From: JBEBBU01 sp041158225
GTDB taxonomy: Bacteria > Pseudomonadota > Gammaproteobacteria > Methylococcales > Methylococcaceae
Direction: 5' to 3'
Assembly (NCBI GenBank): GCA_041158225.1
Contig: JBEBBU010000038.1
Location: 1 to 25,202, forward strand
Length of the DNA stretch: 25,202 nt
Shown piece by piece: positions 1-7,872 of this stretch. A program made the translations under genes and the position numbers. A model generated the notes under the pieces. It was not told the DNA's origin and did no database searches. It was given only the letters and a program-made list of their open reading frames with translations. Each line of letters starts with the position of its first letter. Positions within the stretch are counted from its first letter, which is position 1.

Positions 1-380
1 GCGTGTCTGCCGTGATTGGCGTCGGCCTTAATTACCGCATGCCACGAGAATATGCGACAGGTATTGATCAGGCCTTTACCGATCTTGCCACCCTTTTGCC
101 TTCCGCACTACCTGCGCGCAATGAGGTAGCTGCAGCCCTGATTCATCACCTGCTGCTCGCTGCCAGTCGTTTTCGCAGCGAGGGATTTGCACCCTTCAGG
201 GAGGCATGGAGCCAGCGTCATGTCTTCCATGGCAGGGAGGTGCGCCTGCTGCGTGACCATGACGAGATCAGAGGGGTGGTGACGGGCATCAATGCGGAGG
301 GGTTGCTTGGAGTGCGTGATGCATCCGGTCGGGAGAGGTATCATGCTTCTGGCGATGTATCCCTGCGTGCCGGTGCATGA
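1..380 (+). CDS. birA: Biotin--[acetyl-CoA-carboxylase] ligase, C-terminal part (5' end outside window)
   Basis: BirA attaches biotin to the carboxyl carrier protein of acetyl-CoA carboxylase; some members also repress biotin genes. Only the last ~125 residues are visible. The first readable residues, VIGVGLNY, match the conserved VIGIGINV-type strand of the catalytic core. The tail, with FHGREVRLL and VVTGINAEGLLGVRD, fits the small C-terminal SH3-like domain. The frame is open to the window edge, so the GTG at position 3 is not a real start. The N-terminal half, including the biotinyl-AMP loop and any DNA-binding domain, cannot be seen. The stop overlaps the coaX start as ATGA. Identification rests on the short core motif, the tail and the birA-coaX neighbourhood. 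Confidence 0.85.
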   Translation, partial: VSAVIGVGLNYRMPREYATGIDQAFTDLATLLPSALPARNEVAAALIHHLLLAASRFRSEGFAPFREAWSQRHVFHGREVRLLRDHDEIRGVVTGINAEGLLGVRDASGRERYHASGDVSLRAGA

Positions 381-1138
381 TGCGACAGAGTCTTTACTGC
401 CTGTTTGATATTGGCAATACCCGCTGTAAATGGGCAATGACTTACGCAGGCGATCATGCCCCGATCCGTCTGACGGACAGTCTGCCTACCCTCGAACTTG
501 CAGATGGCGAAGCGCTGGCCTGTCAGCTGTGCTCCCTGCCGGTGCCTGATCATGTCGCGGTTGCCAATGTGGCAGGCGCCGCTGTGGCTGAAACACTGCT
601 CAATATCCTTAAGCTTATATGGCCTGATGTCGATATACAATTCATCCGCTCTGAAGCTTCCTGTTGCGGAGTGGTAAGTGGTTATCTGAAGCCGGAAACG
701 CTGGGTGTTGACCGCTGGCTTGGGCTGCTGGCGGCTCGCAGCCTTTATCGGCATCGGCCTGTCTGTCTGGCCAGCCTGGGTTCGGCGCTGACCATCGATT
801 TCATGGACGCTGATGGTATGCATCTGGGCGGCACCATTGCGCCAGGTCTCGGTTTGCAATTGCAGGCGCTGTCCTCGCTGCTGGGTGTGGCGGTTTCATC
901 AGGGCAGGCAGCTGTCAGCTGGTATGGCAGGGATACCCAGCAAGCTGGCGCATCGGGAGCGTTGCTGCTGCTGGCGTCAGCGGTGCATATGGCCAGATCG
1001 CAATATCCTGATGCCTGCCTGCTGCTGACCGGGGGGGATGCGCCTGCATTGCTGCCTTATCTTGGGGAACATCTGGCGTATCATGAAAGTCTGGTCTTTG
1101 AGGGCATGCGCTGCTGGCTGCTGGCAAGAGGAATCTGA
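377..1138 (+). CDS. coaX: Type III pantothenate kinase
   Basis: CoaX phosphorylates pantothenate, the first step of coenzyme A synthesis, in the cytoplasm. The 253 residues are full length for this ASKHA-fold family. Visible motifs are DIGNTRCKW (D11-W19, phosphate loop), GVDRW (110-114), LGSALTIDF (134-142) and GGTIAPG (151-157). The third motif has Gly-Ser-Ala where many members have Gly-Thr-Ala, a mild variation. Two adjacent ATG codons (377 and 380) are possible starts; the first overlaps the birA stop as ATGA, so translation is probably coupled. The birA-coaX pairing is common in beta- and gammaproteobacteria. A run of seven G (1031-1037) lies inside the gene and the frame is intact across it. 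Confidence 0.93.
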   Translation: MMRQSLYCLFDIGNTRCKWAMTYAGDHAPIRLTDSLPTLELADGEALACQLCSLPVPDHVAVANVAGAAVAETLLNILKLIWPDVDIQFIRSEASCCGVVSGYLKPETLGVDRWLGLLAARSLYRHRPVCLASLGSALTIDFMDADGMHLGGTIAPGLGLQLQALSSLLGVAVSSGQAAVSWYGRDTQQAGASGALLLLASAVHMARSQYPDACLLLTGGDAPALLPYLGEHLAYHESLVFEGMRCWLLARGI

Positions 1139-1141
1139 GAT

Positions 1142-1870
1142 TTGAAGAAAATATGGTTTACATTGCTCGTTGTGCTGAATATCGTGGTTTATCTGCGTTA
1201 TGTGGGGCCTTTAAGCAGCCCCTATGCTGAAGGTCAGGAGGAGGAAAATCCTGCGCTTGAACGCCTGCAGCTGATGTCTGAGGCACAGGCCCAGTCGCCG
1301 GGGATGACTACTTTTGCCGCGCAGCCAGCGCCACCAGCCAGTGTTGCCGCTGATATTCCCCATGTCAGTGCTTCTTCCGCAGGTAACCGTCCCGCCGCAG
1401 CGCTGAACTGTTACCGCATTGGCAGTTTCGGTGATGCTGAAGCAGCGCGGGTTGCCCAGGAACAGGTGGCGGGGCAGATGCCTGCTGCCAGTATTCTGGC
1501 CATACCTGAAGAAAGTGTCGAAGGTTACTGGCTGCTTTATCCAAAGGCACGTGATCTGGATGCGGCACGACATAACCGTGCCATGCTGCAGCAGAAAGGC
1601 GTCAAGGATGTCTGGCTCATCGACAAGGGCGAGATGCAGGGCGCCATTTCCCTTGGGCTGTTCAATACCCGTGAGGAAGCAGAGGCCTACCGCCTGAAAC
1701 TTCTGGCACAGAATGTCCAGTCACAGATCCAGGTGCGTATGGCCAGACATGAACGTTACTGGGTTCAGTTCCAGTGGCAGGGCGGCCAGCAGAAACTGGA
1801 CGAGGCACTGGTAGAGTTGCGGATTGAGCATGCACAGCTGCCGCTGGATAGTCTTCAGTCCTGTCATTGA
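1142..1870 (+). CDS. SPOR-domain membrane protein
   Basis: This is a predicted inner-membrane protein with one N-terminal segment (residues 4-19) and a periplasmic part. A linker rich in Ala, Pro and Ser (about 50-85) leads to a C-terminal region of about 90-200. That region carries SPOR-like pieces, notably YWLLYP near 127 and GAISLGLFNTREEAEAYR near 167-184. SPOR domains bind peptidoglycan strands stripped of stem peptides, often at the division site. The start is TTG, 3 bp after the coaX stop, with AGAGG about 10 bases upstream; no ATG lies close to the membrane segment. It is the third gene of birA-coaX-SPOR, a familiar trio. The exact role is not known. Confidence 0.75.
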   Translation: MKKIWFTLLVVLNIVVYLRYVGPLSSPYAEGQEEENPALERLQLMSEAQAQSPGMTTFAAQPAPPASVAADIPHVSASSAGNRPAAALNCYRIGSFGDAEAARVAQEQVAGQMPAASILAIPEESVEGYWLLYPKARDLDAARHNRAMLQQKGVKDVWLIDKGEMQGAISLGLFNTREEAEAYRLKLLAQNVQSQIQVRMARHERYWVQFQWQGGQQKLDEALVELRIEHAQLPLDSLQSCH

Positions 1871-1882
1871 TAATACTATATT
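1854..1882 (+). promoter_or_regulatory. Possible promoter for the orphan gene
   Basis: TATATT (1877-1882) matches the -10 consensus at five of six positions. TTCAGT (1854-1859) is a poor -35 match placed 17 bases upstream. The AT-rich stretch 1869-1917 is unlike the end of the SPOR gene. This is only a weak suggestion of an independent promoter. Confidence 0.3.
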
Positions 1883-1927
1883 CCCGTTTGGGGATTGTAC
1901 ATATGATGATCAATAATTGGAGCTTCC

Positions 1928-3694
1928 ATGCCAAAAACAAATGAAGAAGTATTTAATGAATGGTTTAAGTGGCACAATCAAGAAGAACCAAGTGTCGTGA
2001 GCAACGATTGGCATGTTATAAAGCTAGAGCAGAATAAAAGCTTTTATCTAAGCGAACGCGTGATGGATACAGCTGTTGCTCCCGCAGTGCCTTATAAAGT
2101 TATATTGGGTTATTATTCCGACAATATTACTCTGAAAGCCAGGATCTGGTATTTTTCTGGGAGTGAAGCTAATTGGCGTGCATTTACCGGGTTTCGCCCG
2201 GGAGGTGCGTGGATGAAGGGATACGAGGTTGAAGGTGATGTGAATCGCCTATATACCAGTATGGGTTATATTTTTGAGTGCTTTACTACGACTAAATTCA
2301 GTGAACTACTAAGCAACTTCTGGAATCAGAGCGAATGTGATTGTAAGTTTAATAGGATTTTCCCTTGGAATAATGGTAATCCTGCGCCTAAATCAGCATC
2401 TTATCCTGTGTATCAATATATCACTAGTGAAGAACATAGGCCTGCAGGCATTGCTGCTGATTGGAATAAAGAGAGGATTTTTTCTCTGGCCAATTTGCCG
2501 GCAGGCGTGACTGATGATGTTGATAGTTTGTCAAAGAAGGTGGGCAGCGTTAAAATACAGAAAGAGTATCATTCTAGTGCCAATCCGAATATGCGAGCTA
2601 TTGGACATAGATTCAAGAAAGATACCGAGTTGAATAAATGGCTGCTGAGTTGCCTCGGTAATAAGATTTCTGAGATTCGGTTAAACCACCCTGTACTTAA
2701 TGATGATTATATTGTGACTACATTCAGGCTGCCTGGTAATGTGATTGGTAAAGGTTCTGGAAATGATCTTCATATAGAGATTGCGGCTTCCTGCCGTGAT
2801 AAATCGCACGCATGGTATAATTTTACACCTAGTAGGCAGGAACTGAATACGCGTGTGTGCTGGGTCAGAGATGTTTATTACTTGAGTACACCTACTACTT
2901 CTTTTGGTACGCGCAAAGAAATTCCAATCAATCTTGCTTTTCTTGTGCAGAAGCCTTGTGATTATAATAGTCAAGTTTCAGCTGATTACAAGAAAAAAGT
3001 TAGTCCAGATGATGCAGTCAATATGGTTGGCGGTAAATATATTCTTCTTTCCATGCTGAATGAGACGACATCCAGGTTGATAAAGAATTTTAAGGATCAG
3101 CAAGGATATGCCTGCTTTCGTGGTAATCACCAGTTAAAAGACATACATGTTCAGCTTGACTATCAGTCAGCGGAAGCATTTGCTTTCTTAAAGGAACTCG
3201 TGTTGGCTGGTATTAACGAGTATGTATGTATTCATACTGGCCCTAAAAATAAATCAGAATTTGGATCAGGTGGCTTTCATGGGGGAAGTGGAATTGATCG
3301 CGCCAACGCATTAAGAATTGAGGTTGAATCCTGTAAAACGACTGGCGATTTAAGTAACAAACTATATGCCTGCTTTATTGAGAATAAAATTGGTACCTTC
3401 ACTGGCGGATGGTTGAGCAAGATCAGGACAAACCCTACATCACTTTTTACCTGTGTCTGCCGTTATCTGCTGGCACCATTTGTTGTAGATTCTCTGGAAT
3501 CTGGTGTTTTTCAACGGCCTGTATCTGCGCCTTGGGATAAAAATACTATTCCTAAAAATAAATCTGGGTTGGATGGTATTGCTCGCATGGCTGAGTATAT
3601 TCGCAAGGATTCTCTGGTCAATATTCAGGATCGTTTAGAAGGCCAGTATATAACCGATGTGGCTGCCAATATACTTGTTGCATTGCGCGGTTGA
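1928..3694 (+). CDS. Unrecognised AT-rich orphan protein, 588 residues
   Basis: I do not recognise this protein. It starts at ATG 1928 with GGAGC (1919-1923) at good spacing and runs without interruption for 588 residues. No signal peptide, membrane segment, Walker motif or obvious nuclease motif is visible, so it is probably cytoplasmic. It is rich in aromatic residues and Asn, Lys and Ser, with a glycine-rich stretch GSGGFHGGSGID (446-457). The first ~150 residues are Trp/Tyr-rich (for example WRAFTGFRPGGAWMKGYEVE). Three sampled 60-base lines gave 33%, 35% and 47% G+C, against about 55% in lepA, and its codons favour A/T, which suggests acquisition by transfer. It sits between housekeeping genes, next to a Uma2 gene and a hairpin repeat. 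A defence, toxin or phage-derived role is possible but nothing in the sequence shows it. Confidence 0.85.
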   Translation: MPKTNEEVFNEWFKWHNQEEPSVVSNDWHVIKLEQNKSFYLSERVMDTAVAPAVPYKVILGYYSDNITLKARIWYFSGSEANWRAFTGFRPGGAWMKGYEVEGDVNRLYTSMGYIFECFTTTKFSELLSNFWNQSECDCKFNRIFPWNNGNPAPKSASYPVYQYITSEEHRPAGIAADWNKERIFSLANLPAGVTDDVDSLSKKVGSVKIQKEYHSSANPNMRAIGHRFKKDTELNKWLLSCLGNKISEIRLNHPVLNDDYIVTTFRLPGNVIGKGSGNDLHIEIAASCRDKSHAWYNFTPSRQELNTRVCWVRDVYYLSTPTTSFGTRKEIPINLAFLVQKPCDYNSQVSADYKKKVSPDDAVNMVGGKYILLSMLNETTSRLIKNFKDQQGYACFRGNHQLKDIHVQLDYQSAEAFAFLKELVLAGINEYVCIHTGPKNKSEFGSGGFHGGSGIDRANALRIEVESCKTTGDLSNKLYACFIENKIGTFTGGWLSKIRTNPTSLFTCVCRYLLAPFVVDSLESGVFQRPVSAPWDKNTIPKNKSGLDGIARMAEYIRKDSLVNIQDRLEGQYITDVAANILVALRG

Positions 3695-3699
3695 AACAT

Positions 3700-3750
3700 G
3701 ATTCAGAAACTACACCGGAGGCATTTTATAGCCTCCGGGGGCAGTCTGTT
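3700..3750 (+). repeat. Hairpin repeat copy 1 (perfect 8-bp stem)
   Basis: The arms CCGGAGGC (3715-3722) and GCCTCCGG (3731-3738) pair perfectly around an AT-rich 8-base loop. The surrounding ~50 bases recur as copy 2 at 4417-4470 in the same orientation, with about 90% identity across the central 40 bases and a one-base indel in the loop. It lies 5 bp after the orphan gene's stop and just before the Uma2 ribosome site. It could end the orphan's transcript, but no U-run follows the stem, so a dispersed repeat or the scar of an inserted cassette is equally likely. Confidence 0.8.
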
Positions 3751-3757
3751 GAGGAGG
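3751..3757 (+). promoter_or_regulatory. Strong ribosome binding site deciding the Uma2 GTG start
   Basis: GAGGAGG ends nine bases before GTG 3767 and is a near-complete match to the anti-Shine-Dalgarno. It fixes GTG 3767 as the start of the Uma2 gene. It abuts hairpin repeat copy 1, so the hairpin could influence translation. Confidence 0.75.
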
Positions 3758-3766
3758 TAACCATCC

Positions 3767-4354
3767 GTGCTGAGGCCCCAAAATATAAACATAGTGACCG
3801 AAGAGGATTACTTGCAGGGCGAGATCATCAGCGAGGTCAAACACGAGTTGATTGATGGCTATGTCTATGCAATGGCAGGCGCAAGCGCAAACCATGAGCG
3901 GATTACAGGCAATATTTACAGAAAGTTTGGCAACCATCTGGAGGGTTTGCCTTGTGAACCGTTCGGCTCAGACATGAAAGTCAAAGCGGGCGGAAACTTT
4001 TTCTACCCCGATGTCATCGTCGATTGCCACTTCGATGACTCCCAGCCTTATTACGCGCAGTCACCCATCATCATTGTCGAGGTGTTGTCCAAGGCCACGC
4101 GCAAAATAGATGAAACGGTTAAATTGCTTTCCTATATCAATATGCCTAGCGTACAGGAATATGTGTTGATTGAGCAGGATTATGTCGATATTCAAGTCAT
4201 TCGAAGAAATGAATCCTGGTTGCCAAGGCATTATTTTTTGGGGGATGAAATAACTTTTGAATCGATTCATCTTACCTTGTCGGTCGAAGAGATTTACGCT
4301 CGGGTGCATAACGAAGAGATGCTGGAGTTTTTAAGCGCTCAAACGTCGCAGTGA
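3767..4354 (+). CDS. Uma2 family (DUF820) putative endonuclease
   Basis: The 195-residue protein has the PD-(D/E)XK-like pattern of the Uma2 family: YPDVIVDC near residues 84-91 gives the catalytic Asp, and IIIVEVLSKATRKIDETVK gives the Glu-x-Leu-Ser-Lys motif. These are followed by the family's typical EYVLIEQDYVDIQV strand. Members resemble restriction-type nucleases and are abundant in cyanobacteria; their biological targets are mostly unknown. It is full length and begins at GTG with a very strong ribosome site. It lies between two copies of a hairpin repeat, so the segment may have moved as a cassette. Its 5' half is near 50% G+C in a sampled line and its 3' part near 37%. It points towards fhs, which is convergent. 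Confidence 0.85.
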   Translation: MLRPQNINIVTEEDYLQGEIISEVKHELIDGYVYAMAGASANHERITGNIYRKFGNHLEGLPCEPFGSDMKVKAGGNFFYPDVIVDCHFDDSQPYYAQSPIIIVEVLSKATRKIDETVKLLSYINMPSVQEYVLIEQDYVDIQVIRRNESWLPRHYFLGDEITFESIHLTLSVEEIYARVHNEEMLEFLSAQTSQ

Positions 4355-4416
4355 CCTCACGGTTTTTAAACAGGTTTATTGCCGTTTTCGCGGAATCTGG
4401 GTCTACACGGATTCAG

Positions 4417-4470
4417 GATCCAGAAAGTACACCGAAGGCATTTTAATAGCCTCCGGTGTCAGATCTGTTT
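4417..4470 (+). repeat. Hairpin repeat copy 2 (11-bp stem, one mismatch); possible bidirectional terminator
   Basis: ACACCGAAGGC (4429-4439) pairs with GCCTCCGGTGT (4449-4459) around a 9-base AT-rich loop, with a single A-C mismatch. It matches copy 1 at 3700-3750. It lies between the convergent Uma2 and fhs genes, six bases beyond the fhs stop, where a two-way terminator would be useful. Only weak T-rich tracts flank it. Two AGATCT sites (4461-4466 and 4472-4477) lie on its right side. Confidence 0.75.
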
Positions 4471-4475
4471 AAGAT

Positions 4476-6149
4476 CTAAAATAGCCCGCTGATGCGTCCC
4501 TCGGCATCAATGTCGATTGATTCCGCAGCCGGTACCTTGGGCAGTCCGGGCATGGTCATGATGTCACCGGCAATCGCCACAATAAAGCCTGCACCATTGG
4601 CCAGACGCACTTCACGGATATGAATGTTATGCCCTTCAGGGGCACCTTTCGCTTCCGGATCGGTGGAGAATGACATCTGGGTTTTTGCCATACAGATCGG
4701 GTAACGTCCGTAGGCTTCTTCCCAGCCCGCCAGCTGGGCCCGTACCTTGGGTTCAGCGCTGATACTGGCAGCACCATAAATACGGGTAGCAATTTTTTCA
4801 ATCTTGGTCCACAGGCTGTCCTCATCGCTGTAAACATAGCGGTGGCCATCATGGGGCTGTTCCAGCTGCTTCACGACGGCGCGCGCCAGGCTTTCTGCGC
4901 CAGCACCACCCTGTGCCCAGTGTGTGGAGACATGGGCTTCAATCCCCAGTTCACTGCAGCGATGCATGACCACATCCAGTTCGTCCTGGGTATCGGCAAC
5001 GAAATGGTTGATGGACACGATGCAGGGCAGGCCGTAATGTTCGCGGATATTGCGGATATGCTTTTCCATATTGGCCAGGCCACGTGCCACTGCCTCAGGA
5101 TCAGGCTGGTTGAGCTGAGCCTTGGGAACGCCACCGTGATACTTGAGTGCGCGTACCGTGGCCACCAGTACCACGACATCGGGATTCAGGCCGGCCATGC
5201 GTGACTTGATGTCAATGAACTTTTCTGCACCAAGATCAGCACCAAAACCCGCTTCAGTGACGACAATATCAGCCATTTTCAGCGCAGAACGCGTAGCCGT
5301 GACGGTATTGCAGCCGTGGGCAATATTGGCGAAGGGGCCGCCATGGATCAGGGCAGGATTGTTTTCCAGCGTCTGGACAAAGTTGGGCTTGATGGCATCC
5401 TTGAGCAGGGCGGCCATGGCACCCTGTGCCTTGAGATCCGATGCATAGACTGGTGTCCTGCCATCACTTTTGTAGGCAACGACGATGCGGGCCAGTCTGG
5501 TTTTCAGATCATCCAGGCTCTGGGCCAGGCAGAGGATGGCCATGACTTCGGAGGCAACCACGATATCGTAGCCATCTTCCCTGACATAGCCATTGGCGGT
5601 GCCTCCAAGGCCTACCGTAATTTTTCTGAGGGCGCGGTCATTCATGTCGACTACGCGTTTCCACTGGATACGGCGTGGATCAATATCCAGGGCATTGCCA
5701 TGATTGATATGATTGTCGATCAGTGCAGACAGCAGATTATGCGCGACACCAATGGCATGAAAATCGCCGGTGAAATGCAGGTTGATGTCCTCCATGGGAA
5801 CCACCTGAGCGTAGCCGCCGCCCGCTGCACCTCCCTTGACACCAAAACAGGGACCAAGGGAAGGTTCGCGCAGACAGATCAGGGTGTTATGGCCAATGCG
5901 ATTGAGTCCGTCTCCCAGTCCCACCGTGGTGGTAGTCTTGCCTTCCCCGGCAGGTGTCGGGCTGATGGCCGTGACCAGTACCAGTCTGCCGTCCCGGCGC
6001 TGGTCAAGTGATGCAATATAATCCAGGCTCAGTTTGGCCTTGTAATGGCCATAGGGTTCAAGCTGGCTGGCGGGTATGCCCAGCCGATCGGAGACCAGAT
6101 CAATGATGGGAGACATGCTGGCATTGCGGGCAATGTCGATATCGGACAT
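4476..6149 (-). CDS. fhs: Formate--tetrahydrofolate ligase
   Basis: Fhs uses ATP to join formate to tetrahydrofolate, giving 10-formyl-tetrahydrofolate for purine, formyl-Met and one-carbon metabolism. The 557 residues are the usual length. The nucleotide loop TPAGEGKTTTTVGLG is at residues 65-79. Other recognisable family stretches are LREPSLGPCFGVKGGAAGGG, FTGDFHAIG, NIAHGCNT, VTEAGFGADLGAEKF and PGLPKVPAA near the C-terminus. The ATG at 6149 has AGAGG five to six bases upstream. It lies 26 bp downstream of nadB on the same strand, so the two are probably co-transcribed. No folD or other folate gene is in view. The gene occurs in only part of the gammaproteobacteria and may hint at one-carbon or formate use. 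Confidence 0.96.
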   Translation of the reverse strand: MSDIDIARNASMSPIIDLVSDRLGIPASQLEPYGHYKAKLSLDYIASLDQRRDGRLVLVTAISPTPAGEGKTTTTVGLGDGLNRIGHNTLICLREPSLGPCFGVKGGAAGGGYAQVVPMEDINLHFTGDFHAIGVAHNLLSALIDNHINHGNALDIDPRRIQWKRVVDMNDRALRKITVGLGGTANGYVREDGYDIVVASEVMAILCLAQSLDDLKTRLARIVVAYKSDGRTPVYASDLKAQGAMAALLKDAIKPNFVQTLENNPALIHGGPFANIAHGCNTVTATRSALKMADIVVTEAGFGADLGAEKFIDIKSRMAGLNPDVVVLVATVRALKYHGGVPKAQLNQPDPEAVARGLANMEKHIRNIREHYGLPCIVSINHFVADTQDELDVVMHRCSELGIEAHVSTHWAQGGAGAESLARAVVKQLEQPHDGHRYVYSDEDSLWTKIEKIATRIYGAASISAEPKVRAQLAGWEEAYGRYPICMAKTQMSFSTDPEAKGAPEGHNIHIREVRLANGAGFIVAIAGDIMTMPGLPKVPAAESIDIDAEGRISGLF

Positions 6150-6175
6150 GAAAACCTCTTGTGGATGTTCAGGTA

Positions 6176-7771
6176 TTAAGGCAGAAGGGTATCACTGGCC
6201 AGATGGTCAGGCAGTGTTGACGGATAGTCCAGGGTATAGTGCAGTCCGCGGCTTTCCTGGCGTTTTCTGGCAGAAAGCACGATAAGTTTGGCGACAATGA
6301 CCAGATTGCGCAGTTCCAGAAGATCACTGGTGACACGGAAATGGCCGTAATATTCGCTGATTTCCTGCTCCAGCAGTACAACGCGCCGGAAAGCGCGCTC
6401 CAGCCGCTTGTTGGTGCGCACAATACCCACATAATCCCACATGAAGCGCCGGATTTCATCCCAGTTATGCGCGACAACAACCTCTTCATCAGAATCGGTG
6501 ACCTGGGATTCGTCCCAGTCAGGAATGGCATGTCCCGTAAGCATCTCGCCTGACTTTACAGCCTGGATGGCTTCAGCGGCGCCAGCTGCGAAGACCAGGC
6601 ACTCCAGCAGGGAATTGCTGGCCATGCGGTTGGCACCGTGCAGACCCGTGCAGGCAACTTCGCCTATGGCATAAAGACCGGGCAGGGTGGTTCTGGCATG
6701 AATATCCGTCCAGATGCCGCCACAGGTATAGTGCGCTGCGGGTACCACAGGTATCGGCTCACGGCTTATGTCGATGCCAAGATCCAGGCAGCGGCTGTAA
6801 ATGGTGGGGAAGTGTTCGCTGATAAAATCCCGTGAGCGGTGGCTGATATCAAGATAGACGCAGTCAATGCCCAGACGTTTCATTTCGTGATCAATGGCCC
6901 GGGCGACGATGTCGCGTGGCGCCAGCTCACCGCGCGCATCGTAGCGCTGCATGAAAGGCTCGCCATTTGGCAGCAGCAGTCTCCCCCCTTCTCCACGTAC
7001 CGCTTCACTGATGAGGAAAGAGCGGGCATGCGGATGGTAAAGACAGGTTGGATGAAACTGCATGAACTCCATATTGGCGATGCGTGCGCCCGCACGCCAA
7101 GCAATGGCAATACCATCCCCGGTGCTGACATCCGGGTTGCTGGTGTATAGATAGACCTTGCTGGCGCCACCGCTGGCCAGTACCACTTGACCGGCATGAA
7201 AGGTCACGACCTGTTTGCGCCGTACATCCAGCACATAGGCACCCACTACGCGGTCGCCAGGCATGCCGAGTTTACGGGTGGTGACCAGATCAACTACATT
7301 ATGAAATTCGTATAGCGCGATGTTGGATCTTTCTCTGACCTTGCGTTCCAGTGATGTTTCCAGTGCACGGCCAGTGGCATCGGCTGCGTGCACAACACGC
7401 CGGTGGGTATGTCCACCCTCACGTGTCAGGTGCAGATGGGTCTGGCCATTTTCATGCACCTCGGTGAAACTGACCCCCTGATCCAGTAGCCACTCGATGC
7501 ACGGTTTTCCCTGGGAAACCACGTGCTTGACCACATCAGGATGACAGAGGCCCGCGCCCGCATTCAGCGTATCGATAATGTGAGATTCAAGCGAGTCATC
7601 ATCGTCCAGCACGGCAGAAATACCGCCTTGTGCATAAAGGGTACTGCCTTCGGTCAATGAGGTCTTGGACAGTATGGCTATACGCATGCTGGCAGGCAGC
7701 CGCAGCGCCAGACTCAGGCCGGCGGCACCACTACCGACAATCAGTACATCACAGGAGGGGGCGATTTTCAT
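6176..7771 (-). CDS. nadB: L-aspartate oxidase
   Basis: NadB is the FAD enzyme that oxidises L-aspartate to iminoaspartate, the first step of de novo NAD synthesis. The 531 residues match the family. The FAD-binding loop VGSGAAGLSLAL begins at residue 12. The family stretch TEGSTLYAQGGISAV follows, then HTHRRVVHA, EFMQFHPT, PAAHYTCGGIWTD, GLHGANRMASNSLLE and a C-terminal helical domain ending with SRGLHYTLDYP. The ATG at 7771 is the first in frame; no strong ribosome site precedes it. It is divergent from rpoE and leads into fhs. NadB next to the rpoE operon is the arrangement found in Pseudomonas. I saw no convincing promoter for this strand in the 101 bp between nadB and rpoE. Confidence 0.96.
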   Translation of the reverse strand: MKIAPSCDVLIVGSGAAGLSLALRLPASMRIAILSKTSLTEGSTLYAQGGISAVLDDDDSLESHIIDTLNAGAGLCHPDVVKHVVSQGKPCIEWLLDQGVSFTEVHENGQTHLHLTREGGHTHRRVVHAADATGRALETSLERKVRERSNIALYEFHNVVDLVTTRKLGMPGDRVVGAYVLDVRRKQVVTFHAGQVVLASGGASKVYLYTSNPDVSTGDGIAIAWRAGARIANMEFMQFHPTCLYHPHARSFLISEAVRGEGGRLLLPNGEPFMQRYDARGELAPRDIVARAIDHEMKRLGIDCVYLDISHRSRDFISEHFPTIYSRCLDLGIDISREPIPVVPAAHYTCGGIWTDIHARTTLPGLYAIGEVACTGLHGANRMASNSLLECLVFAAGAAEAIQAVKSGEMLTGHAIPDWDESQVTDSDEEVVVAHNWDEIRRFMWDYVGIVRTNKRLERAFRRVVLLEQEISEYYGHFRVTSDLLELRNLVIVAKLIVLSARKRQESRGLHYTLDYPSTLPDHLASDTLLP

Positions 7772-7814
7772 GATGAAGACATTTTAGCCATAAAATGGCG
7801 TTTGCGGGTATGCG

Positions 7815-7843
7815 TTGAAGCGAATCGCATAAAGAAGCATAAT
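7815..7843 (+). promoter_or_regulatory. Sigma70-type promoter for rpoE
   Basis: TTGAAG (7815-7820) and CATAAT (7838-7843) are separated by exactly 17 bases, a good vegetative-type pair. A start point near 7850 would give a leader of only about 22 bases to the proposed GTG start. No GAACTT/TCTGA-like sigma-E pair was seen in 7772-7872, so a self-activating promoter, if present, would have to lie within nadB. Confidence 0.6.
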
Positions 7844-7857
7844 GCCCTGTGCCGCAC

Positions 7858-7864
7858 GGAGGGA
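7858..7864 (+). promoter_or_regulatory. Ribosome binding site deciding the rpoE start
   Basis: GGAGGGA ends eight bases before GTG 7873. GTG 7849 lies upstream of it, at the predicted transcription start, and cannot use it. GTG 7867 would be only two bases away. The site therefore supports GTG 7873. Confidence 0.65.
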
Positions 7865-7872
7865 ATGTGAGC

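Noticed and set aside
341..859. 172-residue minus-strand frame opposite coaX
   Set aside because: It is a shadow of coaX; composition reflects the complementary codons.
1881..1893. Terminator after the SPOR gene (TCCC/GGGGA)
   Set aside because: The stem is only about 4 bp with no U-run.
4393..4414. GAATC / GATTC inverted pair before repeat copy 2
   Set aside because: Only 5 bp with a 12-base loop; easily chance.
3700..4470. CRISPR array
   Set aside because: Only two units are present and a whole gene lies between them; no regular spacers.
5316..6011. 231-residue open frame opposite fhs
   Set aside because: It is antisense to a strongly conserved gene and shows no recognisable motif.
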